This document shows, one piece after another, positions 24,961-34,958 of a stretch of 64,000 nucleotides of DNA. The translations under genes were made by a program, and so were the position numbers. Numbering within the stretch: position 1 is the first letter of the stretch; the number at the start of each line of letters is the position of its first letter. This DNA comes from Clostridia bacterium (lineage in GTDB: Bacteria > Bacillota > Clostridia > Christensenellales > Aristaeellaceae). The notes below the pieces were generated by a model. The model was given only the letters and a program-made list of their open reading frames with translations. It did not search any database and was not told where the DNA came from. The stretch is from positions 17,864-81,863 of the forward strand of contig JAFXUZ010000067.1 in assembly GCA_017524725.1 (NCBI GenBank), read 5' to 3'.

Positions 24961-25770
24961 TTATTTCAGCTCTACCGTCGCCCCGCCGGGGATGCGCACG
25001 GCCTCCTCGCTGTCGTTGACGCGCACATAGCAGTCGGCGGCACCGGGGTTGTATACAAATGAATTATCCGCGGCGAAGCGAAGGCGCTTCAGGTCGTCCA
25101 TGGCGTCCCAGTATTCGATATTGGTGCAGTACCAGGTGTCCTCCCGGCCGGCCACGCGCTTTACGCCCTCCTCCATCATATCCCAGTTGTTTTTGTCGTC
25201 GAATTCATAACTGTGTCCCCAGACATAGAAAAGGTACAGGTACTGTTTTTTGAACAGCGCCGCGAAGGCCTCGGCGTTTTCAAGGAGCCGGTGGTTGTGG
25301 TGGCAGGTGGCCTGCCATCTCCAGGCGTCCCGGGGAGCGCCGAAGGAATCGTTGGAACCCACCACGCGGGCATAACGGATGCCCAGGTGCGGCAGGAGCG
25401 CCACGATTTCATCCGTCAGGGAGCCGTTGGGATACGCAAGGCCCCTGACGGGATACCCGGTCCATTTTTCCAGCGCACGCCGGTCCTCCAGCACCTCCTC
25501 CGCCACCTCGGGCAGGGGGCAGCGCTCGATGGTGGGATGGGTCACCGTGTGGCAGGCCACCTCGTGGCCCCTGTACAGTTCGGGGATCTCCTCCGGCCTG
25601 ATGCGCTTGTCGTCCCTGTCCCACAGGCCGCTGTTCAGGTTGAAGGTGCCCCTGACGCCGTATTTGTTGAACAGTGCCACCAGGCGCCTGTCCTGCAGCC
25701 TCCCGTCGTCATAGCTGAAGGTGACGGCCTTGTGTTTGCCGCCGGGAAAGCAGAAATAGATCTTATTCAC
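24961..25770 (-). CDS. polysaccharide deacetylase (NodB-like)
   Basis: A 269-residue NodB-homology protein. Motif 1 is VTFSYDDGRLQDR with the Asp pair, motif 2 is HTVTHP with the zinc-binding His-x3-His pair, motif 3 includes GLAYPNG, and a later HSYEF segment closes the site. GTG at 25770 is chosen because AGGAGGA lies six bases upstream; an in-frame ATG at 25791 has no site. There is no signal peptide. First gene of the unit leading to the PL22 and GH2 genes, with a strong promoter at 25806-25834. It would remove acetyl groups from imported pectic oligosaccharides (inference). Confidence 0.8.
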   Translation of the reverse strand: MNKIYFCFPGGKHKAVTFSYDDGRLQDRRLVALFNKYGVRGTFNLNSGLWDRDDKRIRPEEIPELYRGHEVACHTVTHPTIERCPLPEVAEEVLEDRRALEKWTGYPVRGLAYPNGSLTDEIVALLPHLGIRYARVVGSNDSFGAPRDAWRWQATCHHNHRLLENAEAFAALFKKQYLYLFYVWGHSYEFDDKNNWDMMEEGVKRVAGREDTWYCTNIEYWDAMDDLKRLRFAADNSFVYNPGAADCYVRVNDSEEAVRIPGGATVELK

Positions 25771-25805
25771 CGCGATTCCTCCTGATATCAATTCTTTTTT
25801 TCCTT

Positions 25806-25834
25806 AATTTACCCCCTGGATAACGCGCTGTCAA
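25806..25834 (-). promoter_or_regulatory. promoter of the deacetylase - PL22 - GH2 unit
   Basis: On the minus strand a consensus -35 TTGACA (25829-25834), 17-bp spacer, -10 TAAATT (25806-25811). No copy of the AAAGCGCT operator is visible here. Confidence 0.75.
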
Positions 25835-25891
25835 TACGTTTTTTTCGTTTTGTTTCCCGTAAAAGGTCCCGCCCGCGCCCATGGCTTTCCT

Positions 25892-25920
25892 TTGACATCA
25901 AAGCTCAAATGGAATACAAT
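25892..25920 (+). promoter_or_regulatory. promoter of the GH106-like gene
   Basis: -35 TTGACA (25892-25897), 17-bp spacer, -10 TACAAT (25915-25920), divergent from the deacetylase promoter. Confidence 0.75.
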
Positions 25921-25994
25921 ACCTTTAAACAGCTGTCCGTCCGGGCCTTGTGTCCGGGCTGATCCCGTACATATAAATGAAAGGACGTCCCGCC

Positions 25995-28325
25995 ATGACC
26001 GACTCCTCAAATACCAGGCCTGAACCCTCATGGAAGGCCGGCGACGACTGGACCCTCTTTCCCTTCTGGTTCTGGAACGACACCCTTGAAGAGGAAAAAC
26101 TGCTTTCCCAGGTCCGGGACATGTATGCCCACGGCATCCGGGGCTTCGTCATCCATCCCCGCAAGGGCCTGACGGAAGACACGCCCTACCTGGGCGAAGC
26201 CTTCATGCGTCATGTCCGCGCCGTGTGCCTTGAAGCCGGGCGGCTGGATATGAAGGTGATCCTCTACGACGAAGGGATGTATCCCTCGGGATCCGCCCAC
26301 GGCGAGGTGGTGCGGGAGGATCCCTCATGGGCTTCAAAATGCCTTGTGCGCGAGCCCCTGGACGCGCCCGGAATGCCGGGCGGAGTGGAGATCGCCCGTT
26401 TCCGTCCCGACGGGAAGGGATGGAAGCTCCTTGCCCCCGGAGAAAACGCCCCGGGCGCGGTGCGTTTGTCCCTGTGCTTTTCCGGCGGCACCATTCGCGG
26501 CCTGTATCCCGGTGAGGACGACGGCGAAAAAAACGCCCCATCCTCCGCGGACCTTCTGTGTCCCGAAGCGGTGGACTCCTTCATCCGCCACACCCACGAA
26601 AAATATTACGCCGCCCTCGGGGACCTTTTCGGCGACACAGTGGTCGCCATGTTCACGGACGAACCGATGATTACCGGAAGGAGGGGCCTGCCCGGCGGCA
26701 TCCCATGGACGGAAGGCTTTGAGAAGGAATGCCTTGCCGCCGGCCTCGGCCTAAAGGACCTGCCCCTCCTTTTCGACCCGGAGACCGATAGCAACAGGCA
26801 TGTCCTGCGGCTGTACCGCCGGACTGTCAACGAGCGGCTGAACCGGGTCTTTTACGGAAAGCTGGCCCTTTGGTGCTCCTCCCACGGCACTGCCCTCACC
26901 GGACACCCGGCCCAAAGCTGGGATATGTCCCTGGAAAAGCATTTCGCCTGGCCGGGACAGGACCTGGTGTGGAACATGATCACCCCGGACAGTGAGGACG
27001 GGATCCTCAAAAAGGACTCCGTCCTCGCCGCATGCGCCGCCGACAGCGCCCTGCACGCGGGAAAAACGCGCGTCATGTGCGAGGCCTTCGGCTGCTGCGG
27101 CCCGGCGGAGAGCCCCTGGGCCTTCACCTTCGACCGCATGAAATGGTACACCGACCACCTTCTCGTCCGGGGAGTCAATACCCTGGTGCCCCACGCCTTT
27201 TTCTACTCCCTCCGGGAGGAGCGCGGGCAGGAGCGTCCCCCGGACCTGGGCATGAACAGCCTGTTCTGGCCCTGGTATTCAAAATACGCCGCCTATGTTG
27301 CCCGTCTGAGCGGTATGAACGGCGAGGGGCTGCGCCGGGCGGATACCGCCGTGGTCTGCGCCGGGGACGATATGCCCGCGGCGGCGTGCGCCCCCCTTTA
27401 CCGCGCCCAGGTCCCCTTCCATTACCTTGACCAGGCGCTCCTTGGCGCCGCGGAGATCGAAAACGGGCGCCTGAAGGTCGGGAACGGGAATTACCTTCGC
27501 GCCGTCGTGCCGGACGAAAGCGTCCTTTCCCCCGAGGCAAAGGCGGTCCTCACCCGCTTCGCGTCCTCCGGCGGCGCGGTGACGCCCTGCATTTCGGACG
27601 CCCTCCCCTTCCCCGCGGTCACCGTCACGCCCCCGGCGCCTTTCCTCAGGGTATCCCCGGTCCTGTGGAGGGGAAAAACGCATTATATCCTCTCCAACGA
27701 GGGTGAGGAGGAGATCCGCGGCACCCTTCACGTTCCCGGGACAGATGCAAACGCGTCTTTTACGGGAATGGACCCATGGAGCGGCTGCGTCTTTCCCCTG
27801 AAGCGGGGCCCCGTCCGCCTGCGGCTGGGCCGCAGGGAGACCGTCGTCCTCCGGGAAGGCCCCTGTGAAGGCAGTGAACGGGACGAGCTCGCCCCCGTGG
27901 AAAGCCTTCCCGCCTTAACGGACTTCAGGCCCGTCAAGGCAAACTGGCTCTGCGTGCCCGAAGGCTTTCCGTCCTTTCAGCTTACTCCCTCCCCGGACGG
28001 CGCCCTGCCCCTCCTGCCCGCGGGCCGGGAAGACCTGCGCCTTTTTTCCGGCACGGTCAAATATTCCTGCGTTATCACCTCAGGCCGCCCCTCGGCACAT
28101 CCGGCCCTGGACCTGGGCCGGGTCCGTGAAACTGCGGAGGTCTTCGTCAACGGACGCCCCGCCGGCGTCCGCCTGTGGGGCCCCTTCCGTTTTGACCTGA
28201 CCGGCCTCCTTAAAGAGGGTGAAAACACCCTGGAGATCCTTGTGACCAATACCCCCGCCCCGAAAATGGACGGCGTCAGCCTCCCCTTCGGCCTGGCCGG
28301 GCCGGTGACCGCACAGGGGCTGTAA
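25995..28325 (+). CDS. GH106-like glycoside hydrolase (probable alpha-L-rhamnosidase)
   Basis: A 776-residue protein resembling the GH106/rhamnosidase-like group. The start DDWTLFPFWFWNDTLEEEKL, the HGIRGFVIHPRKGL strand and YDEGMYPSGSAHGEV (about 95-109) are hallmark segments; a FTDEPMITG strand (about 218) supplies further acidic residues. The last 120 residues form a galactose-binding-like jelly roll (VFVNGRPAGVRLWGPFRFDL). There is no signal peptide. I prefer ATG 25995 because AAAGGA lies nine bases upstream; ATG 25977 in frame lacks a site. Alpha-L-rhamnosidase activity fits rhamnogalacturonan breakdown but is inferred from family and neighbours. It is transcribed divergently from the deacetylase unit. 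Confidence 0.7.
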   Translation: MTDSSNTRPEPSWKAGDDWTLFPFWFWNDTLEEEKLLSQVRDMYAHGIRGFVIHPRKGLTEDTPYLGEAFMRHVRAVCLEAGRLDMKVILYDEGMYPSGSAHGEVVREDPSWASKCLVREPLDAPGMPGGVEIARFRPDGKGWKLLAPGENAPGAVRLSLCFSGGTIRGLYPGEDDGEKNAPSSADLLCPEAVDSFIRHTHEKYYAALGDLFGDTVVAMFTDEPMITGRRGLPGGIPWTEGFEKECLAAGLGLKDLPLLFDPETDSNRHVLRLYRRTVNERLNRVFYGKLALWCSSHGTALTGHPAQSWDMSLEKHFAWPGQDLVWNMITPDSEDGILKKDSVLAACAADSALHAGKTRVMCEAFGCCGPAESPWAFTFDRMKWYTDHLLVRGVNTLVPHAFFYSLREERGQERPPDLGMNSLFWPWYSKYAAYVARLSGMNGEGLRRADTAVVCAGDDMPAAACAPLYRAQVPFHYLDQALLGAAEIENGRLKVGNGNYLRAVVPDESVLSPEAKAVLTRFASSGGAVTPCISDALPFPAVTVTPPAPFLRVSPVLWRGKTHYILSNEGEEEIRGTLHVPGTDANASFTGMDPWSGCVFPLKRGPVRLRLGRRETVVLREGPCEGSERDELAPVESLPALTDFRPVKANWLCVPEGFPSFQLTPSPDGALPLLPAGREDLRLFSGTVKYSCVITSGRPSAHPALDLGRVRETAEVFVNGRPAGVRLWGPFRFDLTGLLKEGENTLEILVTNTPAPKMDGVSLPFGLAGPVTAQGL

Positions 28326-28390
28326 AAAGGCGCGCCGCGGGCAAACGTTAAAAACGGTAAAATCATTGCCGCGGGATACACAAACCATGT

Positions 28391-28419
28391 TTGCATATTT
28401 CGGCGTTTTGTATTATAAT
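28391..28419 (+). promoter_or_regulatory. promoter of the glg operon
   Basis: -35 TTGCAT (28391-28396), 17-bp spacer, -10 TATAAT (28414-28419). It leaves a leader of about 115 bases before glgA. Confidence 0.8.
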
Positions 28420-28541
28420 CCTTATACAGAAGATTCAGAGCCCCGAACCCAAAGCTTGCCGCGACCGTCCCCGGCGCCCTTTTTCACCGGCGGAACGCAG
28501 GCGGGCGGACGCGCCAAATCAAAATACGAGGTGATCGCAGA

Positions 28542-30050
28542 ATGAAAATACTCTTCGCGGCATCCGAATGCGTGCCATTCATCAAGACCGGCGGACTGGC
28601 GGATGTGGTCGGCGCCCTGGCCCCGACCCTGGCATCCGCCGGAAACGACGTCCGGGTGGTCATCCCCCTTTACACATCCATCCCCGAAAAATACGTCTCC
28701 AAGATGAAGCACGTGACGGATTTTGAGGTGGACCTGGGCTGGCGCAAGCAGTACTGCGGCATCGAGCAGCTGGATATGGACGGCGTCACCTGGTATTTTG
28801 TGGACAACAAATATTATTTCGGCCGCAGCTATATCTACGGCATGGGCGGCGACGAATACGAGCGCTACGGATTTTTCTGCCGGTCGGTGCTCAACGCTCT
28901 TCCCGTGCTCGGCTTCCAGCCCGACGTGCTGCACTGCAACGACTGGCAGACCGGCATGATCCCGGCGCTGCTCCGCATCCAGTACAGCCACCTGCCCTTC
29001 TTTTCCCCCATCAAGACCGTATACACCATCCACAACCTGCAGTACCAGGGCATTTTCGGCATCAAGCAGGTGCAGGAAGTCCTGACGCTGGGGGACGAAT
29101 ATTTCACCAGCGACAAGCTGGAATGCTACGGCTGCGCCAATTATATGAAGGCCGGCCTGGTCTACGCCGACGAGATCACCACCGTCTCCCCCTCCTACGC
29201 CGAAGAGATCCAGACCGCCTACTACGGCGAAAGGATGGACGGACTGCTCAAGGCACGCCGCGCGCAGCTCACCGGCGTGCTCAACGGCATCGACGTGAAC
29301 GACTGGAATCCTGCGACGGACAGCCTTATCACCTGCACCTATACCGTGGACGACCTTTCGGGCAAGGCGGAGTGCAAAAAGGCCCTCCAGCAGGAGCTCT
29401 GCCTGGAGCAGCGCCCCGACGTGCCCATCATCGCCATCGTAGGCAGGCTCTCCAGCCAGAAGGGCCTGGACCTGGTGGAACGGGTGCTGACCGAACTGAT
29501 GCAGGACGACATCCAGTTCGTGGTGCTGGGCATGGGCGAGGCCAAGTACGTGGACCTGTTCTCCTGGGCGGAGCAGCGCTGGCCCGGAAAGATCTCGGCC
29601 CGCTTCCGCATGGACGTCAACCTCAGCCACCGTATCTACGCCGGGGCCGACATTTTCCTGATGCCCTCCCAGTTCGAGCCCTGCGGCCTGAGCCAGATGA
29701 TCTCCCTGCGCTACGGCACCATCCCGGTGGTCCGCGAGACCGGCGGCCTCAGGGACACGGTGCTCTCCTATAACGAGCAGAGCGGCAGCGGCAACGGCTT
29801 CTCCTTCTTCAACTACAACGCCCACGATATGATGTTCACCGTTCGCAGGGCCGTCAATTACTACCAGAACCGCAAGGAGATCTGGCATACCCTGATCGAG
29901 CGGGGCATGACCGGTGATTATTCCTGGAACCACAGCGCCCAGGTCTACCTGGACCTGTACCGCAACCTCCTGGGTCAGGCCGACACCATCGGCGGCACGG
30001 AGGAAAAGGCGGCGGAGGCTGAAGGGATCTTCCCCCAGGACCCCGCCTGA
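28542..30050 (+). CDS. glgA: glycogen synthase
   Basis: GT5 starch/glycogen synthase, 502 residues, which adds glucose from ADP-glucose to growing alpha-1,4-glucan. The N-terminal KTGGLADVVGALAPTLA holds the ADP-glucose-binding KTGGL loop (about 15-19). The Rossmann half has HCNDWQTGMIPALL and YTIHNLQYQGIF. The C-terminal half has the catalytic-loop sequence PSQFEPCGLSQMISLRYGTIPVVRE with the E-x7-E pattern and TGGLRDTV. Length is normal. It starts the operon glgA - zinc-ribbon orf - glgB - glgC - glgD, a complete route from glucose-1-phosphate to branched glycogen except for debranching and phosphorolysis. Confidence 0.97.
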   Translation: MKILFAASECVPFIKTGGLADVVGALAPTLASAGNDVRVVIPLYTSIPEKYVSKMKHVTDFEVDLGWRKQYCGIEQLDMDGVTWYFVDNKYYFGRSYIYGMGGDEYERYGFFCRSVLNALPVLGFQPDVLHCNDWQTGMIPALLRIQYSHLPFFSPIKTVYTIHNLQYQGIFGIKQVQEVLTLGDEYFTSDKLECYGCANYMKAGLVYADEITTVSPSYAEEIQTAYYGERMDGLLKARRAQLTGVLNGIDVNDWNPATDSLITCTYTVDDLSGKAECKKALQQELCLEQRPDVPIIAIVGRLSSQKGLDLVERVLTELMQDDIQFVVLGMGEAKYVDLFSWAEQRWPGKISARFRMDVNLSHRIYAGADIFLMPSQFEPCGLSQMISLRYGTIPVVRETGGLRDTVLSYNEQSGSGNGFSFFNYNAHDMMFTVRRAVNYYQNRKEIWHTLIERGMTGDYSWNHSAQVYLDLYRNLLGQADTIGGTEEKAAEAEGIFPQDPA

Positions 30051-30071
30051 CGACAGCGAAAGGAGGCGCCC

Positions 30072-30416
30072 ATGCTCTACTGTCCCTACTGCAGGATGCT
30101 CTTTGACGGGGATACCTGCCCCGACTGTTCCAGCCTGGGGCGCACCCCGGCGCCCGGGGATTTCTGCCTGCTGACGCAGCAGCCGGGCATGTTTGCCCGG
30201 ATGCTCCTGGACGTGCTTGAGCAAAACGGCATCGAAGCCGTCTCCCAGGCCACCCAGGGGGCCACGGGCATCTTCAGCAACATGAACATGGAGATCTACC
30301 GGATCTACGTTCCCCTGGAGCATTTACAGCAGGCCGGAGAACTCCGGGACGAGCTTTTCAGCCCCGACAGCGCCGTCGGGGACGACAGGGCTGAAGCAGA
30401 AGAGGAAGAAACATAA
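30072..30416 (+). CDS. zinc-ribbon plus DUF2007-like small protein in the glg operon
   Basis: A 114-residue cytosolic protein. The N-terminal CPYC...CPDC (about 4-20) is a zinc ribbon. The middle reads like the DUF2007 putative signal-transducing domain (MFARMLLDVLEQNGIEAVS... YRIYVPLEHLQQAGELRDEL). The tail is strongly acidic. It starts 21 bases after glgA with AAGGAGG and lies 45 bases ahead of glgB, so it is co-transcribed. DUF2007 folds resemble small regulatory domains, and a modulating role in glycogen synthesis is a guess from position only. Confidence 0.7.
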   Translation: MLYCPYCRMLFDGDTCPDCSSLGRTPAPGDFCLLTQQPGMFARMLLDVLEQNGIEAVSQATQGATGIFSNMNMEIYRIYVPLEHLQQAGELRDELFSPDSAVGDDRAEAEEEET

Positions 30417-30461
30417 ACAACCGATGAAAGCCGCTCCGGCTTAGGATGAGGAGGAATAGCT

Positions 30462-32498
30462 ATGCAGTATCAGGCGCCTGACCAGGCGGAACGGGACCGC
30501 TTCCATCAGGGGACTTCCGACAATGCCTTCCGTTATTTCGGCGCCCATCCCGTGGATGAAAACGGCGTCGCCAGATGGCAGTTCACCGTATGGGCGCCCA
30601 ACGCCCGCAGCGTCAGCGTGACCGGCGAATTCTGCGACTGGGACCGCGGCCGCCATCCGATGGTCAAGCAGTTCGACGGCACGTGGGAACTGCGTCTGGA
30701 CGCTTCACTGTTCTCGGTGGAGCGCGATATGTACAAATACGGTTATCCCGAGGCGGCCGAGCGGCTCACCGCCTACAAGTACGCGATTGAGGGAGCCGAC
30801 GGAAACGTTGTCCTGAAGGCGGACCCCTTCGCGTTCCAGAGCGAAAAGCGCCCCAACAGCGCAAGCCGCATCCATTCCCTGGACGGTTTTGTCTGGCACG
30901 ACGCCAAATGGATGGAAAAGCGCCGCACCTGGGACGCCCTGCACAGCCCGGTCAACATCTATGAGATGCACCTGGGCACCTGGAAGCGGGGCGAGGGGGG
31001 CCGCGTGCTGCGCTACGGCGAGATCGCGGACCAGCTGATCCCCTACATCAAGGATATGAACTACACCCACGTGGAGCTGCTCCCGGTAATGGAGCATCCC
31101 CTGGACGGCTCCTGGGGCTACCAGGTGACGGGCTATTATTCGGTCACCTCCCGCTACGGCACGCCCGAGGAGTTCATGGACTTCGTGGACCGCCTGCACC
31201 AGAATGGCATCGGCGTGATCCTGGACTGGGTCCCCGCCCATTTCCCCAGGGACGAATTCGGCCTGCGGCGCTTCGACGGCTCTCCCTGCTACGAGCATCC
31301 CGATCCCCGGCGCAGCGACATGGACCAGTGGGGCACCTGCATGTTCGATTTCAGCCGGGGCGAGGTAAGGTCCTTCCTGAAGAGCAACGCCGCCTTCTGG
31401 GCTGAGTATTTCCATGTGGACGGGCTCAGGTGCGACGCGGTCAGCGCCATGCTGTACCACGACTTCTGCAGGCAGGAAGGCCAGTGGCTGCCCAACAAAT
31501 TCGGAACCCACGACAACCTGGAGGCCATCAGCTTCCTGCAGGAGCTCAACACCCTGATGTACTGGCGCTTCCCCGGCATCATGATGATCGCCGAGGAATC
31601 CAGCGCCTGGCCCAAAGTCACGGGCCGGGTGGACGACGGCGGCCTGGGCTTCGGCTTCAAATGGAACATGGGCTGGATGAACGACACCCTGTCCTATATC
31701 AAGCTGGACCCTGTCTACCGCAAATACCACCACGACAAGGTCACCTTCTCCATGATGTACGCCTTCTCCGAGAACTTCATCCTGGCCTTCAGCCACGACG
31801 AGGTGGTCCACGGCAAGCAGTCCCTCCTGGACAAGAATCCCGGGGACGTATGGCGCAAATTCGCGGGGCTGAGGGCCCTGTACGGCTACATGACCGGGCA
31901 TCCCGGCAAAAAGCTTTTGTTCATGGGCGGCGAATTCGGCCAGTTCATCGAATGGAAGGACTCCGACCAGTTGGACTGGTTCCTGCTGATGTATGAAAAG
32001 CATCCGCAGCTGCAGGCTTTCGTACGGGAGCTCAACCGCCTCTACCTGACCATGCCCGCCCTCCATGCGGTGGACGACAGCTGGGACGGCTTCCAGTGGC
32101 TGTCCGTCAACGACAGGGACCGCTCCTGCCTTGCCTTCATGCGCTCGGCCGGGCGGCACACCCGGGTGGTGGTGTGCGTCAATTTCACCCCGGTGGTCTA
32201 CAAGGATTACCGCATCGGCCTGCCCTTCAACTGCGAACTCAACGAGATCCTGTGCTCCGACCGGGAGGAATACGCCGGCAGCGGCCTGTACAACGGCCTG
32301 CCCATCAAAGCCGAGGACGTTCCCTGCTGCGATCTGCCCGCCTCGGCATGCGTGCTCCTGCCCCCGCTGAGCTGCGTATACTTTACCGTCAAAAAGCTCC
32401 GGCCCTTCCCCAAGCGCAAGGCCAAAGACGCGGAAAAGGACGCCTCCATCGCGGAGAAGCTGAAGGCCGAAGGCGGCCGGCTGCGCGGCGGCGAATGA
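30462..32498 (+). CDS. glgB: 1,4-alpha-glucan branching enzyme
   Basis: GH13 branching enzyme, 678 residues, which moves alpha-1,4 chains to make alpha-1,6 branches. The CBM48 domain (about 40-150: [20 protein letters not shown]) precedes the GH13 barrel. Conserved regions are [42 protein letters not shown] with the nucleophile Asp, [10 protein letters not shown] with the acid/base Glu and [18 protein letters not shown] with the third Asp. A Lys-rich extension of about 40 residues ends the protein. GAGGAGGAAT lies ahead of the start. Confidence 0.97.
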   Translation: MQYQAPDQAERDRFHQGTSDNAFRYFGAHPVDENGVARWQFTVWAPNARSVSVTGEFCDWDRGRHPMVKQFDGTWELRLDASLFSVERDMYKYGYPEAAERLTAYKYAIEGADGNVVLKADPFAFQSEKRPNSASRIHSLDGFVWHDAKWMEKRRTWDALHSPVNIYEMHLGTWKRGEGGRVLRYGEIADQLIPYIKDMNYTHVELLPVMEHPLDGSWGYQVTGYYSVTSRYGTPEEFMDFVDRLHQNGIGVILDWVPAHFPRDEFGLRRFDGSPCYEHPDPRRSDMDQWGTCMFDFSRGEVRSFLKSNAAFWAEYFHVDGLRCDAVSAMLYHDFCRQEGQWLPNKFGTHDNLEAISFLQELNTLMYWRFPGIMMIAEESSAWPKVTGRVDDGGLGFGFKWNMGWMNDTLSYIKLDPVYRKYHHDKVTFSMMYAFSENFILAFSHDEVVHGKQSLLDKNPGDVWRKFAGLRALYGYMTGHPGKKLLFMGGEFGQFIEWKDSDQLDWFLLMYEKHPQLQAFVRELNRLYLTMPALHAVDDSWDGFQWLSVNDRDRSCLAFMRSAGRHTRVVVCVNFTPVVYKDYRIGLPFNCELNEILCSDREEYAGSGLYNGLPIKAEDVPCCDLPASACVLLPPLSCVYFTVKKLRPFPKRKAKDAEKDASIAEKLKAEGGRLRGGE

Positions 32499-32589
32499 TC
32501 CTTCGCTCCGGGTTACGGGCGTTTTCCGCTTTCCTCCGTTCCCCAGGCATCGCCTTTACATACGATCACACAAGAAAGGGGTTTTTCCA

Positions 32590-33762
32590 ATGCTTCGCAA
32601 AAAGCGCTGTGTAGCCATGCTCCTGGCCGGCGGCCAGGGCAGCCGTCTGGGCATCCTGACGAAAAGCATGGCCAAGCCCGCCGTGCCTTACGGCGGCAAG
32701 TACCGCATCATCGACTTCCCCCTGAGCAACTGCGCCAACTCCGGCATCGACGTGGTGGGCGTGCTCACCCAGTACCGCCCCCTGGAGCTCAACGCCTATA
32801 TCGCCAACGGCTCCACCTGGGACCTGGACGTGAACGACGGCGGCGTGTTCGTTCTGCCCCCCTACCAGACCGGCGCCTCCGGCGAATGGTATTCCGGCAC
32901 CGCCAACGCCATTTACCAGAACCTGGCGTTCATCACCCAGTACAACCCGGATTACGTGCTGATCCTCTCCGGCGACCATATCTACAAAATGGATTACGAC
33001 GCCATGCTGCAGCACCATATCTCCCACAACGCCGACGTCACCATCGCCGTGCGCCAGGTGCCCTGGGAGGAGTGCCACCGCTTCGGCATCATGAACACCG
33101 ACAGTGAGGGCAACATCATCGAATTCGAAGAAAAGCCCAAACAGCCCAAGTCCAACAACGCCTCCATGGGCGTATACATCTTCTCCTGGGACAAATTGCG
33201 CAAGTACCTGATCGACGACGAGAACGATCCCAATTCCGCCAACGACTTCGGCAAGAACATCATCCCCACCATGCTCAGGGACGGCCAGCGCATGACCGCC
33301 TACTCCTTCAACGATTACTGGAAGGACGTGGGCACCATCGAAAGCCTCTGGGAAGCCAACATGGACCTCCTGGATCCCGTGCCGCAGATCGACCTGCACG
33401 ACAAGCAGTTCCGCGTCTACGGCCGCAACCTGGGGCTCCCGGCCCAGTACATCGCCGAAAGTGCCAAAATTGACAACTGCCTGATCACCGACGGATGCGA
33501 AGTGTACGGCAGCGTCACCCATTCCATCCTCTCCTCCGGAGTCCGGGTGGACGAGGGTGCCGTGGTGATCGACAGCGTCATCATGCCCGGCGCGCATATC
33601 CATTCCGGCGCCGTCGTGCGCCGCGCCATCGTCGCTGAAAACGCCGAGATCTGCGGCGGCACCGTGGTCGGCGAGGAGACGGGCAACATCGCCGTGATCG
33701 GGATCGGCGTGACCGTGCCCGAAGGCACCACCATCAAAGCCGGCCAGCAGTATGAAGGCTGA
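32590..33762 (+). CDS. glgC: glucose-1-phosphate adenylyltransferase, catalytic subunit
   Basis: ADP-glucose pyrophosphorylase, 390 residues, which makes ADP-glucose from ATP and glucose-1-phosphate and is the committed step of glycogen synthesis. The nucleotide-binding motif [20 protein letters not shown] (about 11-30) retains the catalytic Arg and Lys. YKMDYDAML carries the metal-binding Asp, [20 protein letters not shown] the glucose-1-phosphate site, and the left-handed beta-helix (about 280-390) the allosteric part. The next gene, glgD, is the regulatory partner, as in other Firmicutes, and the enzyme should be a GlgC-GlgD heteromer. Confidence 0.97.
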   Translation: MLRKKRCVAMLLAGGQGSRLGILTKSMAKPAVPYGGKYRIIDFPLSNCANSGIDVVGVLTQYRPLELNAYIANGSTWDLDVNDGGVFVLPPYQTGASGEWYSGTANAIYQNLAFITQYNPDYVLILSGDHIYKMDYDAMLQHHISHNADVTIAVRQVPWEECHRFGIMNTDSEGNIIEFEEKPKQPKSNNASMGVYIFSWDKLRKYLIDDENDPNSANDFGKNIIPTMLRDGQRMTAYSFNDYWKDVGTIESLWEANMDLLDPVPQIDLHDKQFRVYGRNLGLPAQYIAESAKIDNCLITDGCEVYGSVTHSILSSGVRVDEGAVVIDSVIMPGAHIHSGAVVRRAIVAENAEICGGTVVGEETGNIAVIGIGVTVPEGTTIKAGQQYEG

Positions 33763-33778
33763 AAGGAGGAGAGGGAAC

Positions 33779-34903
33779 ATGAAAAACAGCATTATGGGCA
33801 TCATCTACACCGGTGAACGCGATCAGCAGCTCCGCGAACTGACCACCGTCCGCGCCGTGGCCGCCGTGCCGCTGTGCTCCAGGTACCGCCTGATCGACTT
33901 CCCCCTGTCCTCCATGGTGGACAGCGGCATCCGCAACGTGGGCGTCATCATGCAGCGCAACTACAACAGCCTGATGGACCACCTGGGCAGCGGCAAGGAA
34001 TGGGACCTGCACGGCAAGCATACGGGCCTGCAGATCCTGCCCCCCTTCACCACCAATGAAAACGTGGGCCTTTACGCCGGCTTCCTGGACGCCATCCGTT
34101 CCAACCTGAATTACCTGCGCCGCAGCAAGGAAAAATATACGGTGATCACAGACACCCACATGCTCTACACCACCCGCTTTGACGACATGGCAGCGGCCCA
34201 CGAGGCTTCCGGGGCGGACATCACCCTGCTGTACACCCGTGACCCCGGCGTCAGGCGCAACGGCGGCGGACGCTACCTGAGCATGGACGAAAACGGCGTC
34301 GTCACCCAGCTGGAGGTCGATCCCGCGTCCCCCAGGCTGGACGCCACCTATATGGAAGCGTTCATGATGGAGCGTGAAAAGCTGATCGAAATGGTGGATA
34401 CCGCCGTTTCCCGCGGCCAGTACCACCTGACCAGGGACGTGCTGATGCAGGCCATCTCCACCCGCTCCTTCAAGGTCGTCGGCTTTGAATGCACCGGCAA
34501 GGTATGGCACCTGGACAGCGTGCAGGCCTACTTCGAGTGCAACATGGACCTGCTCTCCCCCGAGACGCGCGCCGCTCTCTTCCCGGCGGACCGCCCCATC
34601 CTGACCAAGCTCCGCGACGAAATGCCCACCCGGTATTTCCCCGGCGCGACGGTCAAAAACAGCCTGCTGGCCGACGGCTGCGTCATTGAAGGCACCGTCG
34701 AAAACTGCGTATTGTTCCGCGGCGTCAGGATCGCCAAAGGCGCGGTGGTACGCAACTCCATCATCATGCAGGACGGCGTGGTCTCCGAAGGAGCCGAGCT
34801 GGACAACTGCATCCTGGACAAGCAGACCCTGGTGCGTCCCAATTCCCGCCTGATCGCTCCCAGGTCCTATCCCATCGTCATCGCCAAGCAGATGACCGTC
34901 TGA
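33779..34903 (+). CDS. glgD: glucose-1-phosphate adenylyltransferase, regulatory subunit
   Basis: GlgC-like protein of 374 residues with the same fold but without the catalytic AGGxGxRL loop; the N-terminus reads MGIIYTGERDQQLRELTTVR. In Firmicutes GlgD has little activity alone and raises GlgC activity in the heterotetramer. SRYRLIDFPLSSMVDSGIRN and the beta-helix C-terminus (EGTVENCVLFRGVRIAKGA) are clear. It starts 16 bases after glgC with AAAGGAGGAGAGG and ends the operon ahead of a strong terminator. Confidence 0.95.
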   Translation: MKNSIMGIIYTGERDQQLRELTTVRAVAAVPLCSRYRLIDFPLSSMVDSGIRNVGVIMQRNYNSLMDHLGSGKEWDLHGKHTGLQILPPFTTNENVGLYAGFLDAIRSNLNYLRRSKEKYTVITDTHMLYTTRFDDMAAAHEASGADITLLYTRDPGVRRNGGGRYLSMDENGVVTQLEVDPASPRLDATYMEAFMMEREKLIEMVDTAVSRGQYHLTRDVLMQAISTRSFKVVGFECTGKVWHLDSVQAYFECNMDLLSPETRAALFPADRPILTKLRDEMPTRYFPGATVKNSLLADGCVIEGTVENCVLFRGVRIAKGAVVRNSIIMQDGVVSEGAELDNCILDKQTLVRPNSRLIAPRSYPIVIAKQMTV

Positions 34904-34917
34904 TCCCTGAACCCTTT

Positions 34918-34958
34918 CCGGGAACTGCCGCGCGAGCGCGGCGGTCCCCGGTTTTTTT
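34918..34958 (+). terminator. terminator of the glg operon
   Basis: A GC-rich 16-bp stem with two mismatches (CCGGGAACTGCCGCGC against GCGCGGCGGTCCCCGG) is followed by a run of seven T residues, 15 bases after the glgD stop. Confidence 0.9.

Noticed and set aside
28422..30323. 633-codon ORF antisense to glgA
   Set aside because: A shadow of high-GC coding DNA; the plus strand is unambiguously glycogen synthase.
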